From Streptomyces sp. MH60 (GTDB taxonomy: Bacteria; Actinomycetota; Actinomycetes; Streptomycetales; Streptomycetaceae): a stretch of DNA of 64,000 nucleotides. The first letter of the stretch is position 1, and every line of letters begins with the position of its first letter. Shown piece by piece: positions 15,513 to 26,100 of this stretch. The notes below the pieces were generated by a model, which saw only the letters and a program-made list of their open reading frames with translations, did no database searches and had not been told where the DNA came from. A program made the position numbers and the translations under genes. The DNA lies in the NCBI RefSeq assembly GCF_002939385.1, contig NZ_MULI01000008.1:1-64000 (forward strand), in the 5' to 3' direction.

Positions 15513-15547
15513 CTGTCTCACCCCTTCTTCGGCCCTCCAAGGGGCGG
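15513..15547 (+). promoter_or_regulatory. Late promoter-like element 1
   Basis: CTGTCT (15513-15518), 20-base spacer, AAGGGGCGG (15539-15547). Lies 15 bases before ATG 15563. Confidence 0.65.
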
Positions 15548-15562
15548 AAGGAGGGGTGACGC

Positions 15563-17770
15563 ATGTACGACACCAGCCGTGACGCGCCGGACGACCTGTG
15601 GGTCAGCGATCCGTGGGCCGACGACGAGTCCGTTCGTGAGCCGATGCGTCCTGCTGCGCGTGGTACGCGCCGCAACCCCTCCCGCGAAGACAAGTCCGTA
15701 CGCCGCCGGATGCGCCGCGCGGGCGCGCAGGAGGAGAACAGCATGCCCAGCACCCAACGCTCCGAGCTGCTGCAGCGGATCGCGAGCGCCACCATGTTCG
15801 ACGAGCAGATGAAGCTCGTCCAGGCACTCGACGAACTGGACCAGGCCGAACGGCGTACCGCCGCTCTGGACCGGGAGATGGACCTGGCGGACACCTCGAT
15901 CCGTGAGGCGATGACGCCGGTCATCTCGCGTACCGCGCGGGGTACGTCCGAGTCGGACTGGCTGAGCACCGAGGTCGCCGACGACGAGTTCGACCACGGC
16001 CGCATGGTCGCGCAGGCGGCCCTGTGGTACGGCCGCGTGCCGGAGATCGTCCTGCGGGACGAGCAGGAGTTCACCGAGCAGGCCCGGGGCATGGCGCGGC
16101 ACGTCGCGGCGAGTCTGGGCACGCAGGCCGCCACGGCGGAGTCGGTGTTCGTGGACTACGCGGCGTTCCTGCGGTCCCGGACGGCGGCGTCCGGGATCGA
16201 CCAGATCCAGCAGACGACCGCGCCGGACGGGGTGACGGAGAAGGCGACGCCGCTGCCGCCGGACGTCTTCGACAACTTCGCGCCGCCGGTCAACGACATG
16301 AACGCGGGCATCGTCGGGACGGAGACCTCCGACCGGGCCCCGGCGATCCAGCAGGCCGTCAACGGCGGCGGGAACTCCAGCCCGGAGGTGCCCGGCGGGC
16401 ACTCGGAGACCGGGAACATGACCGGCCCGGGTGCGGAGCCGTCCCTGGGCGGCAGCACCGGTGGCGGCGAGGGCGGCTCCTCGCTCGCCGGTGAGGGCCC
16501 CGCCGGGGGCAGCTCCTCGCCGGAGCGGGCGGGCGGGCACTCCGACTACGCCGACATCCCGGTCGAGGGCGGCCCCGCCAAGCAGCCGGAGGCGGAGCCC
16601 GCGCAGGAGGAGACCGAGCAGACCCAGCAGGCGGGCCCGGCGTTCCCCGGCCGGAAGAAGGAGGCCGCGTCCGGGCTGCAGCAGGTCCAGCAGACCACCG
16701 ACGTCAACAACCAGACGCACACGACTCCGCTGCCGACCACCGTGGCGTTCCCGTGGCTCCTCGACGAGGGCGAGCAGGCCGACGGCATGACCGGCCAGGC
16801 CCACTACGACCAGGGCGGGGAAGTCTCCGGCGGCCACCAGGCGCACGCCTCGCGGCGGGTGCAGGCCGACCAGTGGACCCAGCCCCACCAGTTCCCGCAG
16901 CCGAACATCGCGAACTCCCCGGCGACCACGCCGCCCCGCAACGTCCAGGAGGCCGGGAGCGGCGCGGCGGATGCGGCCAACCCGGACGCTGCGCCGTCCT
17001 TCGGTGACGCCCACGCCGCCCCGGCTTACACCCAGTCCTACACCAACGCGGCGCCGTCCGCGCCCGCGCAGAACGTGCCGGTGTCCATGGGCGGCGACAA
17101 CGGCACCGGCCGGATGCACCCGGCGTTCGCGTCCCGGAAGGTCGCCTCGAAGCAGGAGATGTCCCACCCGGACTTCCAGCGCGGCTACAAGTACGCGGCC
17201 CGCTGGAAGCCCGGCACCCCGGTCGTGCGGCCCGGCTCGCCCGAGCTGGAGGCCGGTATCTACGCCGCGCTGACCGACCTTCCCTCGCAGCGGCTGGCGT
17301 GGCTGTCCGTGCACGCGTCGCTGTCCGAGGTGGAGCCGGGCCTGGGCGAGCGGATCGCCCGGCACCGCGAGCTGACCCACAAGGTCGCCGCCGCCGAGGT
17401 CCTGCCGACCGACGGCACGTACCTGCACGTCGAGGCCGCCACCGGCATCGACCTGGAGACCACCAACCCGTCCACGTCGCCGTCGCCGACCGGCGACACC
17501 CCGATCAACGGTCCCGGCCGCCCCGGCCCGCTCGCGGGGCAGCAGGACGCGGCGGCCCCGGCCGGGGCCGCCCCCTACAACGGGGCCGAGCCGCTCGGCC
17601 AGCCGGTCGTCCCGCCCTCGGCGACCGCGCCGCAGGGCACGCCGGTGACCATCCCCGACACCGGCATGGCGTCCGCGACCAACACCGGCTCCGGCCTCTC
17701 GCCGACGGCCTCCTCGTTCCGCCGCCGCGTGCAGGCGGGCCTCCTCGCCGAGAAGAAGGGCCAGCGATGA
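15563..17770 (+). CDS. Probable virion-associated protein, low complexity
   Basis: A 735-residue protein; GGAAGGAGGGG precedes ATG 15563. The N-terminal 230 residues are helical and charged. Residues 230-560 are a Gly/Pro/Ser/Gln-rich linker with internal repeats: GIDQIQQTTAPDGV is echoed by GLQQVQQTTDVNNQ, and SSPEVPGGHS by SSPERAGGHS. Residues about 520-620 are a helical domain (HPDFQRGYKYAARWKPG). The motif VAFPW also occurs in the scaffold-like gene at 37534. It heads the late region behind a late promoter element, so a virion or assembly role is likely; no family is recognised. Confidence 0.6.
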   Translation: MYDTSRDAPDDLWVSDPWADDESVREPMRPAARGTRRNPSREDKSVRRRMRRAGAQEENSMPSTQRSELLQRIASATMFDEQMKLVQALDELDQAERRTAALDREMDLADTSIREAMTPVISRTARGTSESDWLSTEVADDEFDHGRMVAQAALWYGRVPEIVLRDEQEFTEQARGMARHVAASLGTQAATAESVFVDYAAFLRSRTAASGIDQIQQTTAPDGVTEKATPLPPDVFDNFAPPVNDMNAGIVGTETSDRAPAIQQAVNGGGNSSPEVPGGHSETGNMTGPGAEPSLGGSTGGGEGGSSLAGEGPAGGSSSPERAGGHSDYADIPVEGGPAKQPEAEPAQEETEQTQQAGPAFPGRKKEAASGLQQVQQTTDVNNQTHTTPLPTTVAFPWLLDEGEQADGMTGQAHYDQGGEVSGGHQAHASRRVQADQWTQPHQFPQPNIANSPATTPPRNVQEAGSGAADAANPDAAPSFGDAHAAPAYTQSYTNAAPSAPAQNVPVSMGGDNGTGRMHPAFASRKVASKQEMSHPDFQRGYKYAARWKPGTPVVRPGSPELEAGIYAALTDLPSQRLAWLSVHASLSEVEPGLGERIARHRELTHKVAAAEVLPTDGTYLHVEAATGIDLETTNPSTSPSPTGDTPINGPGRPGPLAGQQDAAAPAGAAPYNGAEPLGQPVVPPSATAPQGTPVTIPDTGMASATNTGSGLSPTASSFRRRVQAGLLAEKKGQR

Positions 17771-18189
17771 GCGATGTCAAAGAACTCGCCGAACTGTGGA
17801 CGCAGTACGCGGCGGCCCAGAACGACATCTCGAAGAAGGAGCCGGTGCGCAACCTCCAGCTCCGCAAGGAAGACGGCGGCGACGAGCTGCTCTTCCTGAC
17901 GGCGGACGGCAGCCTGCTGGACGGAGACGACGCCTGGAGGCAGATCAAGCGTTCCGCCGCCGACGTTGCGTACCAGGTCAAGGCCGTGCAGGACGTCGAG
18001 CGCTGCCGGGCGCTCCTTGACGCTGCCCTGCACTCCTACCAGGAACTCAGCACTGTCGGCCTGCTGATGCCCGAGGCGATCGAGGCCATCGGCAGGCACC
18101 TGGCCTCTGCAGGTCACACGGACACCGCCGCCGTCTCCGCCTGGGAGTCCTACGGGCCGGTGCAGCAGTACGACACGAAGGGCGCCTGA
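17767..18189 (+). CDS. Hypothetical structural-region protein
   Basis: A 140-residue protein coupled to the large upstream protein by ATGA. Helical throughout (LAELWTQYAAAQNDISKKEP at the start, AADVAYQVKAVQDVERCRAL in the middle). No membrane segment or motif. Its position in the late operon suggests head assembly or a virion-internal role. It is followed 3 bases later by the next gene. Confidence 0.6.
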   Translation: MSDVKELAELWTQYAAAQNDISKKEPVRNLQLRKEDGGDELLFLTADGSLLDGDDAWRQIKRSAADVAYQVKAVQDVERCRALLDAALHSYQELSTVGLLMPEAIEAIGRHLASAGHTDTAAVSAWESYGPVQQYDTKGA

Positions 18190-18192
18190 GCC

Positions 18193-19365
18193 ATGGACAC
18201 CTCCGACCTGATGTGGGACGGCGCGACCGCCGACCTCGACGCGGAGCGGCGCGAGCTGGCCCGCACGGCCGCGCTCGCCGACACCGAGCGCCTGGTGGGC
18301 CAGTTCGTCTACCAGGCGGCCAACGACGTCGACCTCCTCAACCGGCTGGCGCTCGCCGACTCGCAGCTGCAGGCCGTGGCCAGTCTCCGGGGCTACCCGC
18401 TCGACGCGCTGACCGACGACCTGACCCGGCGCTGGCGGCTGCTGTCCACCGCGAAGAAGCAGGCCGCGCAGAAGACGGCCGCGCGGCGGACGGTGACGGC
18501 GGCTCAGGAGCGGGGCATGGACGCGGCCGTCGCGCACCTCGCGTCGCTGGCCGCCCGGGACAACCCGAGCGTGCCGATGGCCGAGTGCCTGAAGCTGGCC
18601 ACCGAAGCCGTGCGCAAGCACGCGGACGCCTACCCGCTGGCGTACGAGTCGTGGGGCGGCGCGGCCGACGGGCCGATCACCGACCGGGCCAAGCACTTCA
18701 AGCCCGGCGGGATGCCGAAGGCCCTCCCGGAGAGCGCCGGGCGTCCGGCGGCCGACCCGGGGGCCGCCGGTGGCTCCGGCACCTTCGACGAGGTCAACCG
18801 GCGCCTGGACGACCTGGAGGGCCGGACCAACCCGGCGGCCGCCACGACCACGACGGCGTCCCTGGAGCCGAGCGTGGCGGGCTTCTACCAGCGACTGAAG
18901 GACTGGTGGCGGCACGGGCCCGACGCAGCGCCGAGCACCTTCGCTCCTTCGACGCACCCGGAGCCCCCGGCGCCCTCGCACGAGCTGCTCCACGGCCTCG
19001 ACGACGCGAAGACCGAGATGGACAAGAAGTGGGACGCCAACGCGGCCTCGCCGGGCGCGTCCCCGGAGTACACCACGCAGCACGCGTCGGACGACCTGCT
19101 GCACGGCTTCGACAAGGCGAGGAGCGAGATGAGCGAGAAGTGGGACGCGAACCTGGCCGGGCCGGGCGCCTCCGAGCACTACCGGCCGCCGGTGCCGTCC
19201 GGGTTCTCCCACGCCGACACCGGCCACGGCACCGGCCAGGCGCCGCTGCCGACCGACCCGGCCGGGCACGGCTTCTCCCACGCCGAGCCCGCCCACACCT
19301 CGCGCGAGCGGCAGGACTGGAACATCCCGACCCACTTCCAGCACGGCGCGAGCCTGTTCGAGTAG
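18193..19365 (+). CDS. Probable virion protein with a C-terminal tandem repeat
   Basis: A 390-residue protein. The N-terminal 160 residues are helical. An Ala/Gly/Pro linker follows, then two near-copies of a ~25-residue unit, LLHGLDDAKTEMDKKWDANA and LLHGFDKARSEMSEKWDANL (about residues 264 and 300), and a His-rich end with repeated GFSHA. Repeated amphipathic units suggest an assembly or binding surface. No family recognised. Confidence 0.6.
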   Translation: MDTSDLMWDGATADLDAERRELARTAALADTERLVGQFVYQAANDVDLLNRLALADSQLQAVASLRGYPLDALTDDLTRRWRLLSTAKKQAAQKTAARRTVTAAQERGMDAAVAHLASLAARDNPSVPMAECLKLATEAVRKHADAYPLAYESWGGAADGPITDRAKHFKPGGMPKALPESAGRPAADPGAAGGSGTFDEVNRRLDDLEGRTNPAAATTTTASLEPSVAGFYQRLKDWWRHGPDAAPSTFAPSTHPEPPAPSHELLHGLDDAKTEMDKKWDANAASPGASPEYTTQHASDDLLHGFDKARSEMSEKWDANLAGPGASEHYRPPVPSGFSHADTGHGTGQAPLPTDPAGHGFSHAEPAHTSRERQDWNIPTHFQHGASLFE

Positions 19366-19373
19366 GAGCAGCC

Positions 19374-19592
19374 ATGGACCTGGACCCGAACGTCGGCTGG
19401 GGCGTCCTCCTGGGCGCCGCGTTCGCCTACGAGATGTACGGGGTGTTCAACAAGGTCGAGGGCGACACGCTCTCCGAGCGCACCCGGGACTGGTTCCGCA
19501 CGAAGTCCACGCCGGGCAAGGTCGTCTTCACGGCGGCCTGGCTCGGGCTGACGGCCTGGTTCATCCCGCACATCATCAACGGCGGCGGCTGA
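19374..19592 (+). CDS. Small membrane protein
   Basis: A 72-residue protein; ATG 19374 follows AGGAGCAGCC. Two hydrophobic segments: VGWGVLLGAAFAYEMYGVF (about 6-24) and VVFTAAWLGLTAWFIPHII (about 49-67), separated by a charged loop (RTRDWFRTKSTPGK). This resembles small membrane proteins often found between head and portal genes in actinophages; the function is unproven. Followed by a terminator. Confidence 0.6.
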   Translation: MDLDPNVGWGVLLGAAFAYEMYGVFNKVEGDTLSERTRDWFRTKSTPGKVVFTAAWLGLTAWFIPHIINGGG

Positions 19593-19620
19593 TAGGCTGG
19601 GTCCCTGCATTGCACCGCAG

Positions 19621-19651
19621 CGCCCCTCCGGACTAGGTAGCGGGAGGGGCG
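19621..19651 (+). terminator. Hairpin terminator
   Basis: CGCCCCTCC (19621-19629) pairs with GGAGGGGCG (19643-19651), followed by TTGTG. A late promoter-like element begins 6 bases downstream. Confidence 0.6.
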
Positions 19652-19656
19652 TTGTG

Positions 19657-19691
19657 CTGTCCGGGGCCGGGCCTTCGCCTGTAGGGGGTGG
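19657..19691 (+). promoter_or_regulatory. Late promoter-like element 2
   Basis: CTGTCC (19657-19662), 20-base spacer, AGGGGGTGG (19683-19691). Lies 11 bases before ATG 19703. Confidence 0.55.
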
Positions 19692-19702
19692 AGGTGAGCG
19701 GT

Positions 19703-20206
19703 ATGACGCTGCGGCCCGTAGTGGCGCATCAGTCCGGCGATGGGGTCACCATCGCGCACTGCCCGTTCTGCGGTTCGGGTCAGGTCATCGGCCGCTCGGA
19801 CGGCAACACGGAGTGTTCGTTCTGCAACCAGGCGTTCCTCGTGCGGGTGCAGCCGATGTTCTCGGCGTTCCCGCAGTCGGTCGACGGGATGCCGGTGCAG
19901 ATCCCGGGTATGCCGCCTCCGACGGCGCCGGGCCTGCCGCCCGGCGGTGACCCGAACGATCCGAACGCGATGCCGCCGGGCGCGGAGAGCCAGGAGGACA
20001 GCGGGGCACCGCCGTTCGGCCAGGACAGCGCCGGAGGCGACTCGGACTCCGGGGACGGGCCGCCGGACTCCGGCGGTGACGACGACGATCCCGGCGGCGG
20101 GCCGCCGTTCGGGAAGAAGGAGTCCTCCTACCGTGCGGGCGGCCGACAGCTGGTCCGGGGCGCGTACGTCGACTACCTGGCCGGACTCCTGGGAGGCGCG
20201 CGGTGA
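19703..20206 (+). CDS. Zinc-ribbon protein in the structural region
   Basis: A 167-residue protein; ATG 19703 is preferred over upstream GTGs because GGAGGTGAG precedes it. Residues about 15-42 hold two CxxC pairs, CPFCGSGQVIG and ECSFCNQAF, a classic zinc ribbon. The rest is a Pro/Gly/Asp-rich flexible chain ending in a short basic/aromatic segment. A similar ribbon occurs in the gene at 46966. Probably a virion-associated or packaging accessory protein; the exact role is unknown. Confidence 0.6.
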   Translation: MTLRPVVAHQSGDGVTIAHCPFCGSGQVIGRSDGNTECSFCNQAFLVRVQPMFSAFPQSVDGMPVQIPGMPPPTAPGLPPGGDPNDPNAMPPGAESQEDSGAPPFGQDSAGGDSDSGDGPPDSGGDDDDPGGGPPFGKKESSYRAGGRQLVRGAYVDYLAGLLGGAR

Positions 20207-20385
20207 GCTGCTCCGTGAAGGCGCTCGTGCAGCTGTCGCTGGACGGGAAGACGTACCAGCCGGGTGAGTGGGTGACGCTGCCCGACGGGCAGCAGGAGCG
20301 GGCCCGGACGCTGGTCGCCTACGGGATGGCCGAGGAGGCCCCGGCCGCGCCGGTGAAGGCTCCTCGGCGACGCAAGGGCTCCTAG
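20203..20385 (+). CDS. Hypothetical small protein
   Basis: A 60-residue protein starting at GTG 20203 and overlapping the previous stop. A beta-rich core (KALVQLSLDGKTYQPGEW) ends with a basic tail (KAPRRRKGS). Its layout resembles the small gene at 46784. The stop overlaps the end of a convergent minus-strand gene. Confidence 0.55.
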   Translation: MSCSVKALVQLSLDGKTYQPGEWVTLPDGQQERARTLVAYGMAEEAPAAPVKAPRRRKGS

Positions 20386-20963
20386 GGCTGGATCCGGTAG
20401 GCGGAGGTCCAGCGCTCCAGTTGTCCGTCCCTGGCCAGCCACCGATCGGTGATCGCGGGCCAGCCTCCTGCCTTCTGGGCTGCGCTGTGGAGGATGGAGG
20501 CCAGGCCGTCGGCGAGTTCGACCTGGACGGGGCCGGTGGTCCACTTGTAGAGCAGGGCCTGTGCCACCTCCAGGGCCTCCTCGTCCACGCGGGACGTGCT
20601 GATGTCCTCGCCCTTCCAGATGATGCTCCTCAGCAGCGCTGCCTCCCACGAGCCGGGGCGCCCCGCCGTGAAGACGGCAGTGGTGGCGCCGTCGTCCATC
20701 AGATTGCGGGCGGTGCGGTAGAGGGCGACGAGGAGTGTGGCGAAGCCCTTCTTGCCCGCCTTCGCGATCGCCTCGGAGAGCGCCTGGGAGTCCTCTGAGG
20801 TCATGGCTCCCACTGGGCGCAGCGGTCCGCGCTGCTCTTCCAGTTCCTGCCGGGTCAGCTGGCCCAGGCCGACGTCGGGGTACGTCGTGTAGGTGCCGCC
20901 GGGTCCGTTGCGGATCCAGCCTTCGCCCTCGCGGTCGGCGCATCGGTAGAAGTCGTCTGCCAT
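20382..20963 (-). CDS. Minus-strand accessory gene, unknown function
   Basis: A 193-residue protein read opposite to the flanking late genes; ATG at 20963. The sequence is helical with TSEDSQALSEAIAKAGKKGF and GSWEAALLRSIIWKGEDIST. No signal peptide, membrane helix or catalytic motif is recognised. Single minus-strand genes inserted between phage late units are typical of accessory cargo ('morons'). The late promoter element 3 lies directly upstream of its start, reading the other way, so the late units on either side stay intact. Confidence 0.6.
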   Translation of the reverse strand: MADDFYRCADREGEGWIRNGPGGTYTTYPDVGLGQLTRQELEEQRGPLRPVGAMTSEDSQALSEAIAKAGKKGFATLLVALYRTARNLMDDGATTAVFTAGRPGSWEAALLRSIIWKGEDISTSRVDEEALEVAQALLYKWTTGPVQVELADGLASILHSAAQKAGGWPAITDRWLARDGQLERWTSAYRIQP

Positions 20964-20988
20964 GCCCTCATCGTTCCACGTCCGCGCC

Positions 20989-21023
20989 CTGTCTGCGGCG
21001 GTTCCCCCGGGCCCAAGGGGTGA
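20989..21023 (+). promoter_or_regulatory. Late promoter-like element 3
   Basis: CTGTCT (20989-20994), 20-base spacer, AAGGGGTGA (21015-21023). Lies 18 bases before the portal ATG (21042). Confidence 0.7.
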
Positions 21024-21041
21024 GCCACCACAGGAGGACCC

Positions 21042-23198
21042 ATGGCCCAGAAGCCCCGCCCGGCGCAGCCGAAGAACTTCGATGCCGAGCAGTCGCGGAT
21101 CGACCGGCTGTTCCGCCGCTTCTCCTCCTCGCCCGGGGAGTCGGGCGAGGAAGCCGAGATGCGGAAGAACCGGCGGGTCAGCCGGAAGGTGGCGGCCGGG
21201 GGCGGCGGAGGGGTGGGCTCGAACCCGTCGGTGTCTTTTGCGACGGTTCGCCCGCGTGATCCGCTTTTTTACTGGAGACAGAACAACCTCCCGTTCCAGT
21301 TCGACGACCCGGAGCAGATGGCGAAGATGCGGGCGTACTGCCGCCTGCTGTACATCAGCCATCCGATCGTCGGCTCGTGCGTCGACATCTACTCGAAGTA
21401 CCCGCTGCTCGGGCTGAAGATGTCGTGCAAGGACGACCGGCTCACGGAGTTCTACACCGACCACTTCCTCTCGAAGGACGGCCTGGACTACCGCAAGTTC
21501 CTCATCGACCTGGGCCGGGAGTACTGGACGGTCGGCGAGGCGTGGCCGCTGGGCACCTTCAACGAGGACCTCGGCGTCTGGGACGACGAGGAGCTGCTGA
21601 ACCCCGACGACGTCGAGGTCCAGCCGTCCCCGTTCCTGCGCGAGCCCCGGTTCCTGATCCGGCTCCCGAGCACGATGCGCGAGCTGATCCGCACTCGGCA
21701 GCCCGCCTGGGAGTACGAGAAGCTCGTCCAGGCCTACCCGGAGCTGACGTACTACGCCGACGACAACGCGCGGATGCCGGTGTCGAACACCCTGCTGCGG
21801 CAGATGAAGTTCGAGGCCGACACGTTCAACAAGCGGGGCGTTCCGCTCCTGTACCGGGCGATGCGTTCACTCATGCAGGAGGAGATGCTGAACGCGGCGG
21901 TCGACTCGATCGCCGACCGCCTGTACACGCCGCTGATCCATGCCAAGCTCGGCGCGTCCGCCGCCGACCTGGGCACGCAGGTGCCGTGGATCCCGACACT
22001 CGACGACCTCGCGGACTTCGAGGAGGCCGTGGACGCGGCCCTCGCAGGTGACTTCCGGATCATCATGACCCACTTCGCGGTCGAGATGGAGTCCGTGCTG
22101 GGCAAGGAGGACATCCCCGACCTCAGCCCGGACTTCGAGCGGATCGAGGGCCGGGTCCTGCAGACGTTCGGCCTGTCCAAGACCATGCTCGCCGGTGCGT
22201 CCTCCGGTGAGACGTACGCGGCCGACGCCCTCAACCGCGACCTCGTCACGCAGATGCTGACGAACTACCAGGAGATGATCTCTGCTCACTACCGGGAGCG
22301 GGCGCTGGTCGTCGCCGAGGCGCAGGAGCACTTCGACTACGAGGAGCGCGGCGGCAAGCGGTACGTGAAGATGGAGGAGGTCTACGAGATAGACGAAGAG
22401 TCCGGTGAGGGCCGGATCGTCGAGCAGCCCAAGCTCCTCATCCCGGACCTGAAATTCCGGACGATGTCGCTGCAGGACGAGGCGGCGCAGAACGAGTTCT
22501 TCGAGGCCCTGCGCGAGGCCGGGGTGCCGATCTCGATGAAGACGCGCCTGCACAACGTGGCGATCGACTTCGACGACGAGATCGAGAAGTCCCGCGAGGA
22601 GGCCGTCGAGCTGGCGGTCCAGGAGCAGGAGACCCGCAAGGCCATCTACGTCGCCCTCAGGGACAAGGGTCTGCCGATCCCGGACGACCTGAAGAAGGAC
22701 TTCGAGGCGCGCGCGCTGCCGGAGGCCCAGGACCCGAACCAGGTGCCGACCGCGCCGCTGCGGATCCCGCTGCTGGGCATGGACCCGGTCACCTCCCAGC
22801 CGACGCTCGCGCCGACCATGCAGGACCTGCAGAGCACCCCGGCCAACGGCGGCGTCGTCGAGCCGGGCAGCGTGCCGGAGCCGGTCGACGCCGACGGCCA
22901 GCGCCCGCCGGAGTCGGACGAGCAGCGCGAGGACATGCCCAAGCAGTCCTCGCTGTCGCCGTACGCGCAGCGGCCCGCGCCGGACGAGCCGACGGGCCTG
23001 TTCCAGCGGCACGAGCGGATCCGGTCGCTGGCCAACGCGCACAAGCCCAAGGTCCTGGTGCCCGTGGCCGAGGAGGACGCGGAGATCCCGGAGGCGATCC
23101 AGCGCAAGGAGGCCGTCGGCCTCTACCAGGGGCCCCGGCACCTGGGCATGCGCCGCCACCTTCAGGAGGAAGAGATCAACGAGGAGCTGCAGGTATGA
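21042..23198 (+). CDS. Portal protein
   Basis: A 718-residue protein; ATG 21042 follows CAGGAGGACCC. The portal is the dodecameric ring through which DNA enters and leaves the capsid. The order fits phage portals: an N-terminal wing domain (DPLFYWRQNNLPFQFDDPEQ), 'HPIVGSCVDIYSKYPL', a long core, and a helical clip/stem region near residues 360-420 (RVLQTFGLSKTMLAGASSGE, 'DALNRDLVTQML'). These are hallmarks of the large SPP1/T4-like portals of actinophages. The C-terminal 150 residues are Pro-rich. Coupled by ATGA to the fibre gene. Unusually, the prohead protease and capsid genes lie 12 kb downstream rather than next to it. Confidence 0.88.
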   Translation: MAQKPRPAQPKNFDAEQSRIDRLFRRFSSSPGESGEEAEMRKNRRVSRKVAAGGGGGVGSNPSVSFATVRPRDPLFYWRQNNLPFQFDDPEQMAKMRAYCRLLYISHPIVGSCVDIYSKYPLLGLKMSCKDDRLTEFYTDHFLSKDGLDYRKFLIDLGREYWTVGEAWPLGTFNEDLGVWDDEELLNPDDVEVQPSPFLREPRFLIRLPSTMRELIRTRQPAWEYEKLVQAYPELTYYADDNARMPVSNTLLRQMKFEADTFNKRGVPLLYRAMRSLMQEEMLNAAVDSIADRLYTPLIHAKLGASAADLGTQVPWIPTLDDLADFEEAVDAALAGDFRIIMTHFAVEMESVLGKEDIPDLSPDFERIEGRVLQTFGLSKTMLAGASSGETYAADALNRDLVTQMLTNYQEMISAHYRERALVVAEAQEHFDYEERGGKRYVKMEEVYEIDEESGEGRIVEQPKLLIPDLKFRTMSLQDEAAQNEFFEALREAGVPISMKTRLHNVAIDFDDEIEKSREEAVELAVQEQETRKAIYVALRDKGLPIPDDLKKDFEARALPEAQDPNQVPTAPLRIPLLGMDPVTSQPTLAPTMQDLQSTPANGGVVEPGSVPEPVDADGQRPPESDEQREDMPKQSSLSPYAQRPAPDEPTGLFQRHERIRSLANAHKPKVLVPVAEEDAEIPEAIQRKEAVGLYQGPRHLGMRRHLQEEEINEELQV

Positions 23199-26100
23199 CG
23201 TTCACCCTGGTTCCGGTCACCCGGACCTACCTCGACGACGCGGGCCTGCCCCGCGCAGGGACGGTCCGGCTGCAGCTCGTCGGCGTGCTGTTCAACGGCA
23301 GCGAGACCGCCGACCGCAAGCCGTACACCGCGACGCTGGACGCGTCCGGCTCCGTGTCGCTGACCGTCCCGGCCACCAACGACCCGGACACGCTGCCTGC
23401 GGGCGGCGGCACGTACGAGGTGACGGAGACCCTGTCGGGTCTGGCGACCTCGACGTACTTCGTCGCGGTACCCTTCGACGCCGGGCCCGTCGACCTGGCC
23501 ACCGCACCCCGGCTGGCCGAAGCGGTCGCGCCGGGCACGTTCTTCCAGCCGGTCAACCAGCGCAACCTGCCCAACGGGTACGCGGGCCTGGACGGCTCCG
23601 GCCGCGTCTCCTACGAGCAGCTGCCCACCGACGTCGGCTCCGGCGGTGAAGGCGGCGGCGCCACCCCGATCAGCGGCGACGACACGGACATCCAGGCCCT
23701 GGGCACCCGGGCGGCCGGGGCCAGCGGCAAGGCCGCCGACGCCCGGCACGTCCACGCCATGCCCGCGCTGAACGAGGTCCGCAAGCCGACGGCCGACGTC
23801 GACCTGAGCGGCAAGCGGATCACGAACGCCGCGAACGGCGTCAACGCGCAGGACTACGCCACCGTCGCCCAGATCGCCCAGTCCGGACTGGGCTGGCTCA
23901 ACGTCAGGAACGCCCCGTACGGCGCCAAGGGCGACGGCCTCACAGACGACTGGGCCGCGATCCAGGGCGCCATCGACGCGGCCCCCGACGGCGGCATCGT
24001 CTACATCCCGGAGGGCACCTACCGGATCTCGCAGACGCTGGCCCCGCGCCCAGGCGTCACGGTGCGCGGCCCCCGCGCGAACATGATGGCCGCCACCGGA
24101 CTGACCGACCCGCGCTGCTACATCCAGCCGACCGACGACTTCACCGGCACCGCGCTCATCACGCTGAAGGACAAGGCCTCCGGCGGCTACCCGGACCTCC
24201 CGGCCGAGCACCGCATCGAGAACCTGATGCTGGACGCCTCCAACCTGGACGGCACCAAGCCGGTCGACGGCATCTACGCGGCCGGGAACATCCAGAACGT
24301 CGTCATGGAGCGGGTCACCCTGCGCCGGATGAGCAACAACGGGCTGGTCACCGGCGGCATCGCCAACGTCTTCCCGTACAGCTGGCGCCTGTACAACGTC
24401 ATGATCGACAACTGCCGGGCCAACGGCATCCTCTTCAACCGGCTGACCGACCTGACCATGGACGACGTCCAGGTCATCGGCTCCTGGGGCCACGGCATGG
24501 TCCTGGAGAACATCGCCAACAGCCAGATGAGCCTGTGCCGCTCCGAGTGGAACGGCAACTACGGCATCCGCATCACCGGCGCGTGGGGCAACGGCACCGG
24601 CTCCGGCGGCATGCAGATGGCCAACTGCAGCACCGACCGCAACGGCTACCACGGCGTCATGATCGACGCCACCGGCAACGCCCCGATCAGCATCACCAAC
24701 CTCAGCACCCGCCGTGACGGCCGCAACGGCGGCACGGGCGGCGGCGGGTACGCGGGCCTGGCGATCGTCAACTGCACCATGCCGGTCCTCGCCAACACGA
24801 TCGCCTGCTACCCCGGGGTCGACGACGACGGCACCAGCGTCAACTCCCCGCAGTACGGCGTCTACGTCTCCGGTTCCTCCAGCGTCCAGCTCGACGGCAT
24901 GCACCTGCACGCCGCGACCGAGGGACTCCACGACGACGGCACCAATGCGATCCTGTCCGTCGGCCCGACCCTGGTCACCAACACCGGCGCGACGACGTCC
25001 ACGGCCCGCACCGTCGACTCCCGCTACGCCGCCGCGCTGCGCCTCACCGGCGCCCCCGGCGTCACCTACGTCGCCTCCGCGCAGGCCGAGCCCGAAGAGC
25101 AGGCCCGCGCGGACTACGTCTGCGACGGCACCGCCGACGACGTGCAGATCCAGGCCGCCCTGGACGCCGTCCTCGCGGCCGGGCGCGGCGAGGTCCTGCT
25201 GTCGGCCGGAACGTTCAACCTGGCCGCCCCCGTCCGCGTCGAGGGCAGCGACGACGTGGACGCCGAGGCCGACGTCCGGCTGCGCGGCATGGGCCCGCGC
25301 AACACCACCCTCGCGGTCGGCACCGGCGTCGCCTCCGGCCTGAGCCTGGGCAAGGTCGTGCGCACGCACATCTCCGACCTCGGACTGACCGTGAAGGGCG
25401 CCAGCCACGGCATCGCCTCCGCGACGACCAACGGCCCCGACTCCGGCCACCGCAGCTTCTGGCACTCCACCTTCAAGAATCTCCAGGTCACCGGACCGTG
25501 GAACGGCACCCACACCGGCTGGGCACTGCACCTGGGCTCCCCCTTCCGGTCCGTCTTCGAAAACGTGGAGATCGGCGGCGTCGGCAGCGGCATCCGCCAG
25601 TTCTCCGAGCACGCCGACTTCAACCCCGGCGACTGCCAGTGGACCCGCGTCTTCATCGAACTCGTCGGTGACAACGGCTGCGCCTACGAGGTCGACTCGC
25701 CCGTCTCCGGAGGTTCGATGAACCAGATCGAATTCTCCATGGTCGAGGCCATCGCCAACGGCACCGGCTGCACCGGCATCCGCCTCAAGGGCGTCTCCCA
25801 GGTCGCGCACTGCCACTTCCGTGGCGTGAACCTGGAGCAGTTCGACAAGCTCCTCGACGTCGCCAACGGCGTCTCCAACACCTTCCGCTTCAACTACATC
25901 GAGCTGCGCGCCGAGACCCCCGGGCTGACCGCGTTCACCTTCGGCGCGACCTCGTACAACAACGCGGTCCTGAGCACCGGCATGCTGTACGCGTCGGCGT
26001 CCTGCCGCCTGTACGCCGACGGCAACACCTCCCAGCCCGGCCAGCCCAACCGCGTCGAGGGCGCCCGGGTCTACGCCGTCCCCGGCGCCGTGGTCACCGG